From: Calvatia gigantea
Taxonomy: Eukaryota; Basidiomycota; Agaricomycetes; Agaricales; Lycoperdaceae
Length of the DNA: 64,000 nt
Assembly: GCA_025093985.1 (NCBI GenBank)
Contig: JACAAK010000004.1
Span: 4,216,001-4,280,000 of the forward strand
Direction: 5' to 3'
Shown here: piece by piece, positions 35,901 to 47,691 of the stretch
Position numbering within the stretch: position 1 is the stretch's first letter
Layout: every line of letters starts with the position of its first letter
Made by a program: the position numbers and the translations under genes
Notes under the pieces: generated by a model
What the model saw: the letters and a program-made list of their open reading frames with translations, nothing else
Databases searched by the model: none
What the model was told of the DNA's origin: nothing

Positions 35901-37357
35901 CCGTAAGCTCCAATGCAACAACAACAACAACAACAACGCCGTGACAATGAAAGGAAGCAGTTGAACTGGTTTGCCCAAGCCCTTCAGCCGAACAAACGGC
36001 GCCGGTTTATTCTTCGATATATTCTAAGGTTATCCTACGGTTGCATCACTAGCGAGGATCACCGAGAAGCGGGCGGTATTTATGGTACTTACTGAGCATC
36101 AACTCGTGATTGCCCTATCGGAAGGGGCATGGGTATTTGATGGGAATTTCTTGAATCACATATGCCAAAAGGCTGATGAAATTAACTCCAGACCTGCTCA
36201 TAATGTACAGATAGCACACAGGTACCTGTCAGATCCATGTTTCGAACTACAAGGATCGCAAAGGCGCAAGCGCCACAAAGCTAAAGATTAAGGGGACCAA
36301 CGATCCGTCTTGGCCAGCGCAGAGGCGGTTGAATTGATCTTGAGGGTCGATAAGATGAGACAATGTCAGAATGCGCAGCAAGTTGATTGATGCTCCCATC
36401 CTCGAGGCTTGCTGCTCGGAAGGTTGTTACCGACCGAGTCAGAATTGTCTCGATGTCATACTAGTGAGTATGTAAGTGCGTAGCACTGCCTCTGGAGTCA
36501 GACGGTGGCTTCGAGCCGGTAAGAATTGATGCATGATGATCGGCGTGGTACAATTCAGTGTTACGTGCTGATGGCTCTGAACCCGAGCGCCGGGTGGGGT
36601 TAAGCGTGCTTGAGCGACGGACGAACTAACGCAGACGGAGTCTCCCTGACTGGATAGTGAGATAACCAAGTATCAAGTTTTGGTAATAGAAGATGCTGGG
36701 GTGTTAGGAGCCTTGAGTGTTGCAAGTCTCGCAGCAGAAATAAGAAAAGGAACAATGGTCCCGACTATCCGAGTGTTGTTCCTTCGGAACAGAGTATGGA
36801 CACTCTCAGTTTGTAGCTATAGCCAGATGATAGGAGACCATTGAGCTGGCATGGTGGGCGCTTGGGACTCGCCTCCACCAGACTTCGGATCCACAAGGAA
36901 TGGTAAGTACCCAAGGAAACCAAGAACCGATGGTCCAGGAAAGGACGGCAGACAGGACGTAGGATATCCTTCGGCTCATTGACACCTCGTCATGTTTGAC
37001 AGGATGTGTCTGCAGGCAACGTTGGATATGCCACTCTTGCTGTATTTGCGAGTCAATTTCCGAACTGTGGGTAAAATTTCCAACTGGGAGGAACTTGAAG
37101 TTGGGCCGCAGAGTTTATTGTGTTCTCGGGTGAAAGTTTCGTGGGCTGGTGCCCCACATGTCGTGGTATACTGGGCGGTAAGTCAGACAGCATCGTGGGG
37201 ACGCATGCGGGGGGGATAAGTGGATTGGGAAATGTTGAGGGCTTGGTAGGGGCTATTCAGCCACTGACGCATAGAAACGGCTCTAGAGAATGTTTCCCGG
37301 TGTGGAATGTCATTATGGCGGATTGTACATAGCGACCTACGATAACTGAAGTTGAAG
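32951..37357. other. 4.4 kb without recognisable genes
   Basis: All frames are short and lack known motifs or consistent splice patterns on both strands. GC content resembles genic DNA rather than the AT-rich retroelement block. It may hold noncoding transcription units or lineage-specific genes that I cannot support. Confidence 0.4.
35916..35938. repeat. (CAA)n microsatellite
   Basis: About seven uninterrupted CAA units in otherwise non-repetitive sequence. Confidence 0.9.
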
Positions 37358-38068
37358 TTATGATAACAAGGCATCTCCACTTGCGGCTCTGACTTTCCGT
37401 TCTCGCCTTTTTGCCCGCGACTTTGCCGACTTGGACAGTTTGCGCATCTTCGGAGGCTGGTAGCTAATAAAGTATGTCAATCCTGAACATAAGGAACGAT
37501 CCAAAGACATACGTGGCAGATCGTTCAAGCTCTGGAATCTTCTCCAAAGAGAGGGTTATGCGAAGATAGGGTGTTTGTTTGAGCTTGACGCTACGAATGT
37601 TAAGCCGCCGACAAGAGAAATTATTGAAGAGATATACTGATTCTTGCCTTCCAAGGCATACATTATCTGTTCCGCGCGGTTTTCCGCGACGCTTTCGCTT
37701 TTTTCGTAGCCAAGATCTTCAAGAGTACCCAATTGATTGTATTGGTGAAGTCCAACAAGGCGGGGAGAGTGCTTTTCATGAAGTACTCTGATATATTCGC
37801 GCTTGATGATTTCAACAACCGCGATTAGGCGCGGAATGACTAAAGTTGCACTCTTCAGATCGCCTGTTGTTTGGCCTGGCGGGTCGCGAGGGAGTGTATG
37901 AAGTACAAGCGACCGAGAGTCGAATTTCTGTGGAGGATGAACACACGAAAAGATCCACAGTAATACTCCTACCTCGAAAAAGTCTAGCGCGAACGTGACG
38001 TAGGATTTTATTTTGCCGCTTGGTGTGATTCGAACTTGTTTTGGTCCAGCGTCGTCATCGTCGTCCAT
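37358..38068 (-). CDS. Alba-like DNA/RNA-binding protein, 189 aa
   Basis: Four exons on the minus strand: 38068-37973, 37927-37638, 37590-37513, 37463-37358. They total 570 bases, a clean 190 codons with the stop. The protein starts MDDDDDAGPKQVRITPSGKI. An Alba-type fold is suggested by VRITPSGKIKSYVTFALDFF, then SATLVIPRLIAVVEIIKREY (the Alba helix that follows the RNA-contact loop) and LHQYNQLGTLEDLGYE. A later strand reads PYLRITLSLEKIPELE, and the tail is very basic (KLSKSAKSRAKRRERK). Proteins of this group bind RNA or DNA, for instance as Rpp25/Pop6-like subunits of RNase P/MRP, but that specific role is inference. Introns are 45-49 bases. No neighbour suggests a shared pathway. Confidence 0.82.
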
Positions 38069-39063
38069 GTTCAAACGTTCAAGTCGAGCTGTGACCTGTG
38101 CGTGACGGGTTGCCTGAACGAAGAACCAGGATTTGTAAGTACAGCTCTGAAGACCTTTACTATCCTTCGAATCGCTTGTGGCTTAGATGACTGCCTGTGA
38201 TTTGGACCAGTACTGATATATATGTATTGGAGGACGCGAATGATTGACAATTCTTGTCCCAACTCGTTTTTCACTGTGTGGAGGTTCGATGAGGGGAGGA
38301 CCCAATGTTTGGTTCGATGGCTCGGACAAACAATGACGCCGTCACAACACCACCAACATTTGTCCTCCGTTCTTTTTTTTTTTGTTCTGTAACCTGTTCA
38401 CCATGATTCTTATTCATTGGCTCCTGGGTCTCTCCTCGCATTTGTCCATTGTTTGTTTGCCTTGTCTCTTCTACCAATCGGATAACCTGCAGTTGGAACT
38501 CCGACCCCCGTTTAGCTTTGAGTGAGATAAGGCCTTCCATTCCGTCTTACGTCTGGGACAAGTATGTGCAATTTAGAATTCAGTTAAGTCTTTCTGGAAA
38601 AGTTCATTTACCTCGGCATCTGACTCCATATAGTAGCACATCACAACGTGTCAAACATGCGTCACCGGCGCCTCATGTTTCGTTTTGCGATATTCCTGTC
38701 TTGTCTCCTGACGAGAAAAGGTGTCTGAACAGCGTGCAACGAGGTGTTTTACGTCCTTGCGGTCAGCGCACTGCACCAAACACATCTTGCGGGTGATTGA
38801 CCGACTCAGTCAGGAAACCTGCAACGTGTTTGCCTTGTGCAATGAGGGTGTGATAATCGCGACCCTCCACATCACGAAATGCGGAGGCTCATTAGTCCTG
38901 TTTGTGCCCTGCCTCGATGCAGCCGCCTGGCACAACATTGATAATACGACAGCCTTTTAGTACTCCGCCCCTCAAGATCCACCTCTCCTCCTTGACCCCA
39001 ACGCCATCGGCGCGAAGTTAACTCTACAAACCTAACCAACAATCATCATCCACTCTTTCCAAC
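38069..39063. other. Divergent intergenic region
   Basis: Lies between the minus-strand Alba-like gene and the plus-strand gene starting at 39064, so it should hold both promoters. A run of nine or more T is present near 38372. No coding frame is supported. Confidence 0.4.
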
Positions 39064-40179
39064 ATGAGCAACGGTAGTCCAAAGCCCAAGTGGGCCGGTC
39101 GCTTGAACAGTGCCATGCGGAGAAGCTCTACTATGCTTTCTTTCAACCGTAACTCGGGTTCACGCCCATCCTCTCGCCCATCGTCCGTCCACGAACGTGA
39201 TTCCTCCGACAGTGCTTCCATCACCAAACAGAAAGTGGATACTACATCCTCCACGTTGTCTCCTCCCGCTGTCCCGACCCACGTCGTACCCAGTCCTATC
39301 AGTGAATCACCTGTGAGAGAGGCGGCAGCGGCAGCGGAGCCTCCTGGGCCTTCCCCTCTTTTTCACGAGGCTCGTACAGCCAGCCCTGAACCGATGGATG
39401 CAACAAGCCCGGTTGGATATGTCCCTCCTCCACTCGTGGACAGCTCCATTGGCAATCCTGGTGCATTCACGGATCAGGAGGACGAAGAACTCCCTCACCC
39501 TGTGGTAGTCTCTGATCCTTACATGCCCCCTAGGCCGGATTCCGTCAAAGGCGCACCGTCGACACGTGCACCTTCGCTTCGCGATGTCCCCGTCCCCGTT
39601 CCCGCTCCCGTTCCCGCTCCCGTTCCCCGGTCGAAGGTGGAACCGCTCTCTGGGAAAGAGCACACTACCGAACCCGAAGCCTCGACATCTCGCGATACCG
39701 CACCTCCTGTCCCGCAAGATGCCCCTTCCCAGGACGCACCCTCAATCAAGGACGCGCCTGTTACTCACGACGTACCTTCATTCAGGGATGTTCCTATCTC
39801 CATTCCAGAACCCGAGCCAGCACCTGCCCGTTTCCCAACGCCCCCCTTTGCTAAACCCGCTGGTATTGCGACGTCCAACTTTGATCCTCCTGCCCAGCAA
39901 GACAACCGCCCAGCGCCTCCTTTCAGCTCTCTTGGGAATGGCGTTCCACAGGAGGCTGTTGCGGAACCCAAGCCATTCCCTACCCCAGTGATCCCAGTGC
40001 CGCCTATTCCGTTCGACATCACCGGTATCCACCCTGTCGACATCACCGGTATCCACCTATGCCAGTTCCTTCCCACCAGAGAGACTCCGATTCTGTTCCA
40101 AGTAAACCTACACCATTGAATGGCCCCGTGTTCCGCGCTATGCCCGTTTACGAGTTAAATTCTGGCACGGAAATTTGGG
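39064..40179 (+). pseudogene. WW-like membrane-protein gene, 5' part cut by insertion
   Basis: The ATG at 39064 opens MSNGSPKPKWAGRLNSAMRRS, followed by about 330 Ser/Pro-rich, low-complexity residues with repeated DVPVPVPAPVPAPVP and DAPS-type motifs. The frame leaves the normal protein at about 40040, where a 22-base tandem duplication (TCGACATCACCGGTATCCACC) causes a frameshift. Gene sequence ends at 40179, where a 2.0 kb foreign segment starts. The rest of the gene continues at 42181 after repeating 39533-40179. This is the only copy with a start codon. Confidence 0.75.
39533..40179 (+). repeat. Direct duplicate flanking a 2.0 kb insert, left copy
   Basis: Matches 42181-42804 almost base for base, apart from the 22-base tandem duplication near 40040 and a few substitutions (for example GAGTTAAATTC here, GAGTTTAATTC there). 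Confidence 0.93.
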
Positions 40180-41056
40180 AAGAGGCTGGCACATCCGTTT
40201 GCTGTACTAAATTGGGCGTTGTATGCCTTACAAACCATACTTGGCGATAGTATTCTGGTGCGTGAGTCTATCAGGATGCCATCCAGCCCTGCTTATTGCT
40301 CCAAAGGTATGGAGGTGTTACATGCTTTGTGATAAGAAGTGGTGGACAATAGTTCCTGGAGTACTATTGATTTCTTTTAACGTCGGTGAGCTCTTGCCGA
40401 AGCTTAATCCTCGAATTTGGGCTAATGATTTCTGTTAGTCAATTGGATCATCGTCACACGCGCTCTCACGCTTTCTGTCGGTGCCGAATTCATCATCTTG
40501 ACCAGACCATGGTTATCTTCCTGGATTATTACCACCGCGGTTGTGCAGTTATGCTATTCCGGTGAGTCAAACTCTGCCTCGATGGGCTCAGGACTCACGT
40601 GCCTTCTTCCTAGTTGCAATCGTCGCGCAGATGTGGCGAAAATTCAAACAGGGATCGCGAGCTGTCATAACAATTATAGTAGAGAGTTGCGCCATTTATA
40701 CGCTCTTCGCAACCGCCCTCCTCATCGCATATGAGGAAGCGTCTGACCTGGATTGGATCCTTCTCGATGTTATCACCCCGCTCGTTGTAAGCATCATCAT
40801 TGATGGCAGGTACCATATTAACCAGCCGCTACAGGGCGTTTCCTTCTGCCTTATTATTATCCAGATCCACATTCATTTCCAGAGGGAAGATTCCACAAAC
40901 GGCCTGACTAGTGACTGGTCTCCGCGAAATAGATCCACAGGCATAGCAATCTCAAGCTTCCACGGGAGTGAGCCTGATGTGGTGGCTGTGGTCATACCAG
41001 ACCCCAAGTCTCTTGGAAAACCGAGTTTGCAATCCCTTCGTGACGTTCAAGTATGA
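40180..41056 (+). pseudogene. 5'-truncated copy of multi-pass membrane protein (first paralogue)
   Basis: Corresponds to 50160-51036 and starts in the middle of exon 3 (RLAHPFAVLNWALYALQ). The downstream exons and splice sites are kept, but the start codon and first two membrane segments are absent. It lacks its own promoter. Confidence 0.9.
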
Positions 41057-41895
41057 GCAAGGAGTTTAAACATTGGGTATTTATTTGGGTCTCGTTGTAG
41101 AACAGCGAGGGTCTCTGTGAGACGGGGTTTCGTCTGTTATTTATCAACATCGTGTAAATCAGTTTCGTAATTTTCGATATTTCCCTGGTCGTCGGAACCG
41201 CATCTTATTGAGGAAGGAGCAATCTGTGGGTTGGTCCCAGGTGTTAAGGACAGTTCGACCAAGTTACTTGACATTCCTGCTGCAATTGCGTTAACCTGGC
41301 GCTGAAGCACTAGAACCATCTACTTACAAGCCTTGCTCATGAACTATCTCGCTCCCAGTTGAGCGCACTGTCAAATATCCACTGAGCGCCGCCGCTTGGA
41401 ATGACAAGGATCCCATCAATTACCAAGGAGGGTGCTGAAGGATCAAATGGCTAGCTTGTAAATGGCCCCACCCACCTCTGACAGGGTACATTCAGCGACA
41501 CCGGGAACAACATTAAGCGAGCTTGCTCAGCGACTAAAGACGGAATAGCTGATGCGCCAGGTACGTGTTGACCACACCTGAGTCCACTGTCATTGCACAG
41601 TAACACTTCATAGCTTCAACAATGGCAGACAGTAATCATGACTTCACTGCAAGCGGACCAGGTTGGGAGCTTCAGGAGTAAAATGCCCAGCCAGTCTTCC
41701 ATGGGTTACTAACCTATAATATGCATTTACCTAGAGTCGCCCAACCACATACGGATGTATCCCGCATCCAGTTACCGCCACAAGTGATCTGAGAGATCTT
41801 CCAGGACTCGAGGATCTATTTTGGAAGGACGCGATGTGTTTCGGTATGCTCAGGAACAGTGCCATGCATAAACAGCTTAATTCCAGCTGGCTATA

Positions 41896-42179
41896 ATGCT
41901 TAAACCTGGATCTGGTAGGACTAGGCATACTCTCCTCATGACTGGTATCGGCCTGTGTCTCGCCAGTCTTCTTGGCCTTCTCATCGAAAGCATCATTTAC
42001 GGTGAGATGGATTCGAAGTCATCGTTTGAGTTCATCGTTCATCCACCCACTATTAGGCCTCTTCTTGCTCCTTTACTTGGCCAACTTGATAGTCGCCAGT
42101 GAAGAGAAGGCGGTCCCTGTTTCTCAACAGCGGATGTTTCGTGTATCGACTTTAATGCTATTCCTTGCAACCACGGTAC
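41896..42179 (+). pseudogene. 3'-truncated copy of multi-pass membrane protein (second paralogue)
   Basis: Corresponds to 51876-52159: the N-terminal exons (TGIGLCLASLLGLLIESIIYG, then LFLLLYLANLIVASEEKA). It stops at GGTAC, where WW-like gene sequence resumes. The promoter and start are present, so a short aberrant transcript running into the WW-like gene is conceivable. Confidence 0.88.
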
Positions 42180-42180
42180 T

Positions 42181-42804
42181 GGCCGGATTCCGTCAAAGGC
42201 GCACCGTCGACACGTGCACCTTCGCTTCGCGATGTCCCCGTCCCCGTTCCCGCTCCCGTTCCCGCTCCCGTTCCCCGGTCGAAGGTGGAACCGCTCTCTG
42301 GGAAAGAGCACACTACCGAACCCGAAGCCTCGACATCTCGCGATACCGCACCTCCTGTCCCGCAAGATGCCCCTTCCCAGGACGCACCCTCAATCAAGGA
42401 CGCGCCTGTTACTCACGACGTACCTTCATTCAGGGATGTTCCTATCTCCATTCCAGAACCCGAGCCAGCACCTGCCCGTTTCCCAACGCCCCCCTTTGCT
42501 AAACCCGCTGGTATTGCGACGTCCAACTTTGATCCTCCTGCCCAGCAAGACAACCGCCCAGCGCCTCCTTTCAGCTCTCTTGGGAATGGCGTTCCACAGG
42601 AGGCTGTTGCGGAACCCAAGCCATTCCCTACCCCAGTGATCCCAGTGCCGCCTATTCCGTTCGACATCACCGGTATCCACCCTATGCCAGTTCCTTCCCA
42701 CCAGAGAGACTCCGATTCTGTTCCAAGTAAACCTACACCATTGAATGGCCCCGTGTTCCGCGCTATGCCCGTTTACGAGTTTAATTCTGGCACGGAAATT
42801 TGGG
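42181..42804 (+). repeat. Direct duplicate flanking a 2.0 kb insert, right copy
   Basis: Counterpart of 39533-40179; this copy has the uninterrupted reading frame (FDITGIHPMPVPSHQRDSDS) and is continuous with the rest of the WW-like gene. Confidence 0.93.
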
Positions 42805-44945
42805 GAGGGGATCCACATTCGTATGATCCACCCAAGGGTAATGGGAGCATTAAGCATGATAATCCTAGTGTCAAGTAAGTTTCAACAGTATCTCCTTCGA
42901 CACACAGCTGAAATTGCTCCCTAGGGACGATAAATTTAATCCGTTCTCTGACCCAGTTGCGCCGCGGATCACCGTATCGGATTCCAACACCCTAGAAATG
43001 CCAAGGTAAGTCGAGTTGCGTTTATTTAGGCGGGATTCACTTAACTGGCTCAGGCCTCATGTTTCTGGTCCTCAACCTGCTCCTCCAGCGGAGAACCATG
43101 ATGAAGTACATGGTGTTACTATGCCGTTGCCACCTCTTCACCAAGTTATACCCGGAAGGTGAACTCGTTCTCAACGGCCCCGAATTAAATTTAAAAAAAT
43201 TATCTAGACACCCACACAAGGTCTCATCCAACAACAGCCTGGATGATCGTAATGATACTGAGTACATAACTTCCGTCCTGAAATGCATCCGCTTAAACCT
43301 CCACATCCTTTAGCGAAACGCGGCCCCTCCTTGGCAAATCCAAAGGACCGTCCTACCTCCAACCCCCAACAACAGCGAATGGCACACGTGTCAACGTAAG
43401 CCCTATGAACGGTAGTTCTGGCTCCTGGAATCCGCATCCGCTCGCAGCTGTTCCAAAACTGCATGATCTTGGTTGGATTGAGTACCACCTCCCGGACGGC
43501 ACGTTCTACTACGTTCACCCCACGCGCCGTGTGACAACGGACGTCAATTTACGCACTGAGAAAATGTTGAACTCGGTTACCGCATATCTTGAGAACGCTA
43601 AGGAAAGCGCACCTTCCGGGTGTGAGTTATGGTTGAGGGACGCTGGAAGCTCGAAGAAGGGCTTCACCCCCTCAAAGAGCTGGGTCAATCACCAGACGAG
43701 GTCCGTTCTTGTGGAAGACAGACAAACGGGAGGGAAAAAGAAACGGGTTGAAGAAGATCGTGAGCTCTTCAGCTACGGTGGAATCTGCGCCCACGCTGAC
43801 ATATTCTCTCCCCCCGCAGAGCTGGACATGGAATACCGATATTGGTCTTTCATGGAAGGTCACCCGGCTCATACGACCCTTCCTCTGAATGCTAAGACAG
43901 AGGCATTCGAGGCCCTCAGCTGGGCTTGGACCGGTATGTTCCTTGGAAAACTTTCATGAGCCACTTCTGACAATATGTTGAGACCGCCTGCTGCCATCCA
44001 ACCAAGTTGTTCCTGCTCCATTCAGTCAAGAAGAGTGTCAAGAATTAAATAATCTACTTCGCTCCTTCACTACCGATCAGGATGGTATTCAAACTCGTTT
44101 AGTCGCTAGGATTCTTCTCCGCGTCGGTGAGTCCAGTGGTCATTCGTCACGCGCCTACCTTACATTTTCCCAAGCTATCTGGCGTCAAGCGTTCTTCCGC
44201 CCCAATAAACCATTACCTAAAGATGTTGTCTGTAGCGCCCATCCGACAGTCCGCCGCCGCCGCCCCGTCCGTGCCTTCTTTGACATCCTCGTCTCTATCG
44301 TCTGTCTTGGAATTCCATACATCTTCTTTGAACGTCACGCCCAACACCGGATCGACGAAGAATCCAATTTCCGTACCGCTGGGCCGATGTTCCTTATCGG
44401 CGCCTGCACATGCCTTGTGGTGCGCAACAATTGCCTTACCTTTTGATATGTGCCCTCAATTTACTCTTTCTTGTAGGCGGCGATCGTGTTAAGTGCTTCG
44501 GTGACATTCCTCTCTTTGCCAGGCGTGGACTCTCTTGCTCGGATTCCGGGTCTTGTGGCAACCCTCTTTGCCTCATTCTCCATGGCAGCCACATTGGTTG
44601 CTATCTTCAAATACAAAGCTGATATGGTGAGAAGTGCACCGCAGATTAGTGAGGGGGTTATGTGGATCTCGGTGTGTCGTCTTAACATCTTGTCAAATTG
44701 CATTTGGTTGACCATTGCGCGTACAGAAACGTTCCTTTATCTTCTCCCTCCCTATGGTCTTCCTCGCCTACGCTATCATTGGATTCGTTACCGCTATCGT
44801 GCTATACTCGATTAGGGGTGCTGCCCTTACAGACCCAGTGTTTGCACAGAATAACGTAGGTCCCTTCATGCGATGGACGACAGTTGGTGCAGTTGGAGCT
44901 TTGGCTGGCGCTTTGACGATGTCAGCTCTGCTTTTCAAGCGCTGA
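42181..44945 (+). pseudogene. WW-like membrane-protein gene, 3' part (start-less)
   Basis: From the duplicated Pro-rich region the gene continues through exons beginning about 42928 (DDKFNPFSDPVAPRI), 43053, 43312, 43985, 44209, 44478 and 44727. A WW-like motif is LGWIEYHLPDGTFYYVHPTRR (about 43470-43532). Downstream are conserved segments (WVNHQTRSV; ELDMEYRYWSFMEGHPAH). Then come four predicted membrane segments: AFFDILVSIVCLGIPYIFF, MFLIGACTCLVAAIVLSA, LVATLFASFSMAATLVAIF and LPMVFLAYAIIGFVTAIVL, plus a last one before the stop. WW domains bind Pro-rich motifs, so a membrane-anchored adaptor is a reasonable inference. Without the insert and duplication the gene would run from 39064 to 44945. 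Confidence 0.75.
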
Positions 44946-45276
44946 CCAACTCGTTTGGCCGTAGTTCCGTTCCTCTGTTTCTGTCGCTTATACTTGTAAC
45001 TTCGCCACGTCTACTTTACTTTTCTGACGTCCCCCATTATGGTGCCCATTTTGTATTTATACCTACTTTTGTCATCAATAGCACGACTTGACGGTATCAG
45101 CAACGTGGTTAATATCTTTGATTCGTTTCACCGATTTGGAGTCACAAAAGTGCACAAGGGGGCATGCAATCATCAAAAGTTTGTGAGTAAAGGAGGCAGA
45201 ATAGGGCATAACGCGATCTTTGGTGATTGCGGCGTTCAAAAATTTAAATTGTCGGAGGCCCGTAACTTTTAAACTA

Positions 45277-47691
45277 TTACGAGGTAGTCGAAGCCTCATC
45301 CTTGAAGCCCTGGCGTTCGCCGCTGCCGATGGCATTAAGCTCGACCTCTCGCCTATCAAGCCCACGGAACCTGGGAAAGGTGGTGTAAGGTCGCGGATAA
45401 GGCCGAGAAAGGTAAGACTCACACAATGAAGAAGACGGTGCCAGTCACCCACGCGGTGACAGCGAAGGAACCAAAGAGCCAGGCGAATTTGGGTTCGACA
45501 TTGACACTGGTCAGAGCGAAGTTCAACGCCGAGCTAAGAGCGACTTGGAATTGGGAGAAGGCCATGACGACGGATTTCATGCGCTTGGGTGCCTGGGGTC
45601 GCGGTCAATAAGTTAGGGCAAATTGTGAAAAAGACAGGGATCTCCTACTTTGGTGAAAGCATACTCAAGGGAGGTGACTGATGCAAAAATTTCTGCCATG
45701 CCAACAAGGATATATGGTCCAGAGACGACCCACACGTTGATGTTAGCAGGAAGGGGATTTTCGGTAACCGGATCAAGGCACTCCGAGGGCTCATTATCGT
45801 GACAAGGGGACATCTTGAAGAGATAGTGCTGGAGCGCAGCAGCGTAAACCATGGCTTGCGACCTCACATCAGTAACAATAACGAAAAGGTAAAGAAACAG
45901 CACCCACCAAGACCTGCGACGAGGAAACCAGCGTAAATGCGTTTAATGGGCGAGAAATTGATACCCCTCCTACGGAGGAACGGGTAGATGATAAAGTCGA
46001 AAATGGGGATCATGATAATGATCGAGATAGGGTTCAGGTTCTGGATGAGATCATTGGGGGTGCCGTTGAGAGTCATAGCAGCAGCCATAGTACCAAGGTT
46101 TCCGTCAATCTGGGAGTAGCCTGAGGGATTCTCAATGAAGTAATTGAGAAGGATAGAGAACAGCAACCTACAGAGCCAGAAAACAGGGAAGAACAGGAAA
46201 ACGCTACAAGCGTTGAGGGTGCGCGCAACCTCGCCAACGAACTCATCATCCCAGGTAATCTTGGCTGGTACCTTGCCTTGTTCATACGAAGCTATGCGGT
46301 TGAGTTAAGTTCTTGATATCCCCCACCGCGTCGTGCAACTTACAAGGCTTAGCGGGATCCCAGAAATCCGCAGCGCGGATGTTCCTGATGGTCTTGATGG
46401 GGTTGAGAGACCATCGGGGTCCCAGAGCAAATCTGATGACGCGGAGAGTCTGTTCGACATATTAGCCAAAAATGCGGGACGAAAGTGTGAGTCAACCTCA
46501 AGGAGAATGGAACCCCGCGGAGGAGTAACGACGTAATTTTTCCTTCCAATGATCAAAACAAAAGGAACCAGAACGAAAATGCCAGTGGGCACCAGGTATG
46601 CCGCCCAGTATCCATTATCGCGAGCAAGAAAGGATGCAGAGATGGCACCACAAGCACCCAGATTGATAGCAGCATAGAACCCTATGAAAAGTCAGAGTAC
46701 GCTCCAAAGTTTTGATGAGTAGACATACAAAGATAGATGCTTTGAACGGTCACAGCAGGCGACCTAATAACGATCTCTCCCGAGGGGAGGGTCTCCTTAC
46801 GAAGTTTGCCAGTGTATTGTTCGGCAATCATGGGCGAGACGTTAGCCTTAATTCCCCTGAAATGATTTGGTAATTCTATTGAGATGAGGATTGGAAGCAA
46901 CTCACCCAGCACCGAGGCCCATGATTGCAATGGATAAAGCGAGGAGACCGAGAGCGGCATTGGGTTTTTCGATGGACGAAGGAGTAGCAGAACCAACAAG
47001 AATAATATGACCAGACCTAATCAAGGTAAGTTTAAAATAGAGAATAAACAGTCAACAGACACCTACAAACAAATAACGGAGAAGATTAAGATTGTCTTGT
47101 AGCGACCCCACAAGGTATCAGCGAGGATACCGCCAATCCAGGGGGTGATATAGACCCAGAAGGTGTTGAACTAGAAATGAATTAGACTTGGCCTATCCGT
47201 CACGTACTGGAATATCTCACGGTCCCTGTTAGGCATCAGGGGGCGACCGAGTGTGAAGGTTGGGGTATGCTTACTGATGGCGAACGATTTTTGAACACCC
47301 TGACCGAGAGCACCAGCAACACCAACTAGACGGTTGGCGGCAGTAACTGCACCGGTAGTCGAACCAGGAGGAAGAGGTGCACGAATGTAATTGTTGAATA
47401 CATTCGTAGTACCATAATATGTCCATCTAAGAAAAATGATGTCAATACCGAAGTGCAAAGCACTCCGACGTGAACGACGCACCTCTCCGCGAACTCGACG
47501 ATGACGACCAACCAAGCGCTTAGTGGAAGACGATCAGCAACGTGTCTGTAGGTATCCAAATCCTTTTGTGTGACTCCTTCGGACCCTGCGATGAAGCTGT
47601 CGCCGTCTTCATTGTACTGGACCTTTTCATCATCGATACTAGAAATGCGGCCGATCTGTGCCTCAGACTTCTTTTCCTCATGAGTGGCCAT
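45277..47691 (-). CDS. PTR2: Proton-coupled oligopeptide transporter (POT/PTR2 family)
   Basis: The ATG at 47691 opens MATHEEKKSEAQIGRISS. About ten exons with short introns follow, ending at the TAA 45279-45277. Family marks: LPLSAWLVVIVEFAER (first membrane helix with ExxER-like motif) and TYYGTTNVFNNY. Then GGILADTLWGRYKTI (POT signature), GAGGIKANVSPMIAEQY (second signature, near 46830), and FYAAINLGACGA (near 46690), the conserved helix-5 motif. The acidic N-terminus is cytosolic. The protein imports di- and tripeptides at the plasma membrane using the proton gradient. The last exon gives a charged tail (RGLDRREVELN). In fungi PTR2 genes are usually induced by peptides and repressed by preferred nitrogen sources; no such site was identified here. 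Confidence 0.9.

Larger units (their letters stand above)
40180..42179 (+). repeat. 2000-bp copy of the segment at 50160-52159
   Basis: Exactly 2000 bases matching 50160-52159 with roughly fifteen to twenty substitutions and no length change. It contains exon 3 onward of the first multi-pass membrane gene (to the TGA at 41056), the intergenic region, and the first exons of the second paralogue (from 41896). It is inserted in the WW-like gene between two copies of that gene's own sequence. Confidence 0.95.

Noticed and set aside
39533..42804. Treating the 0.63 kb duplicates around the 2.0 kb insert as LTRs
   Set aside because: They are Pro-rich coding sequence of the host gene, lack TG/CA ends and primer sites, and the insert encodes host membrane proteins.
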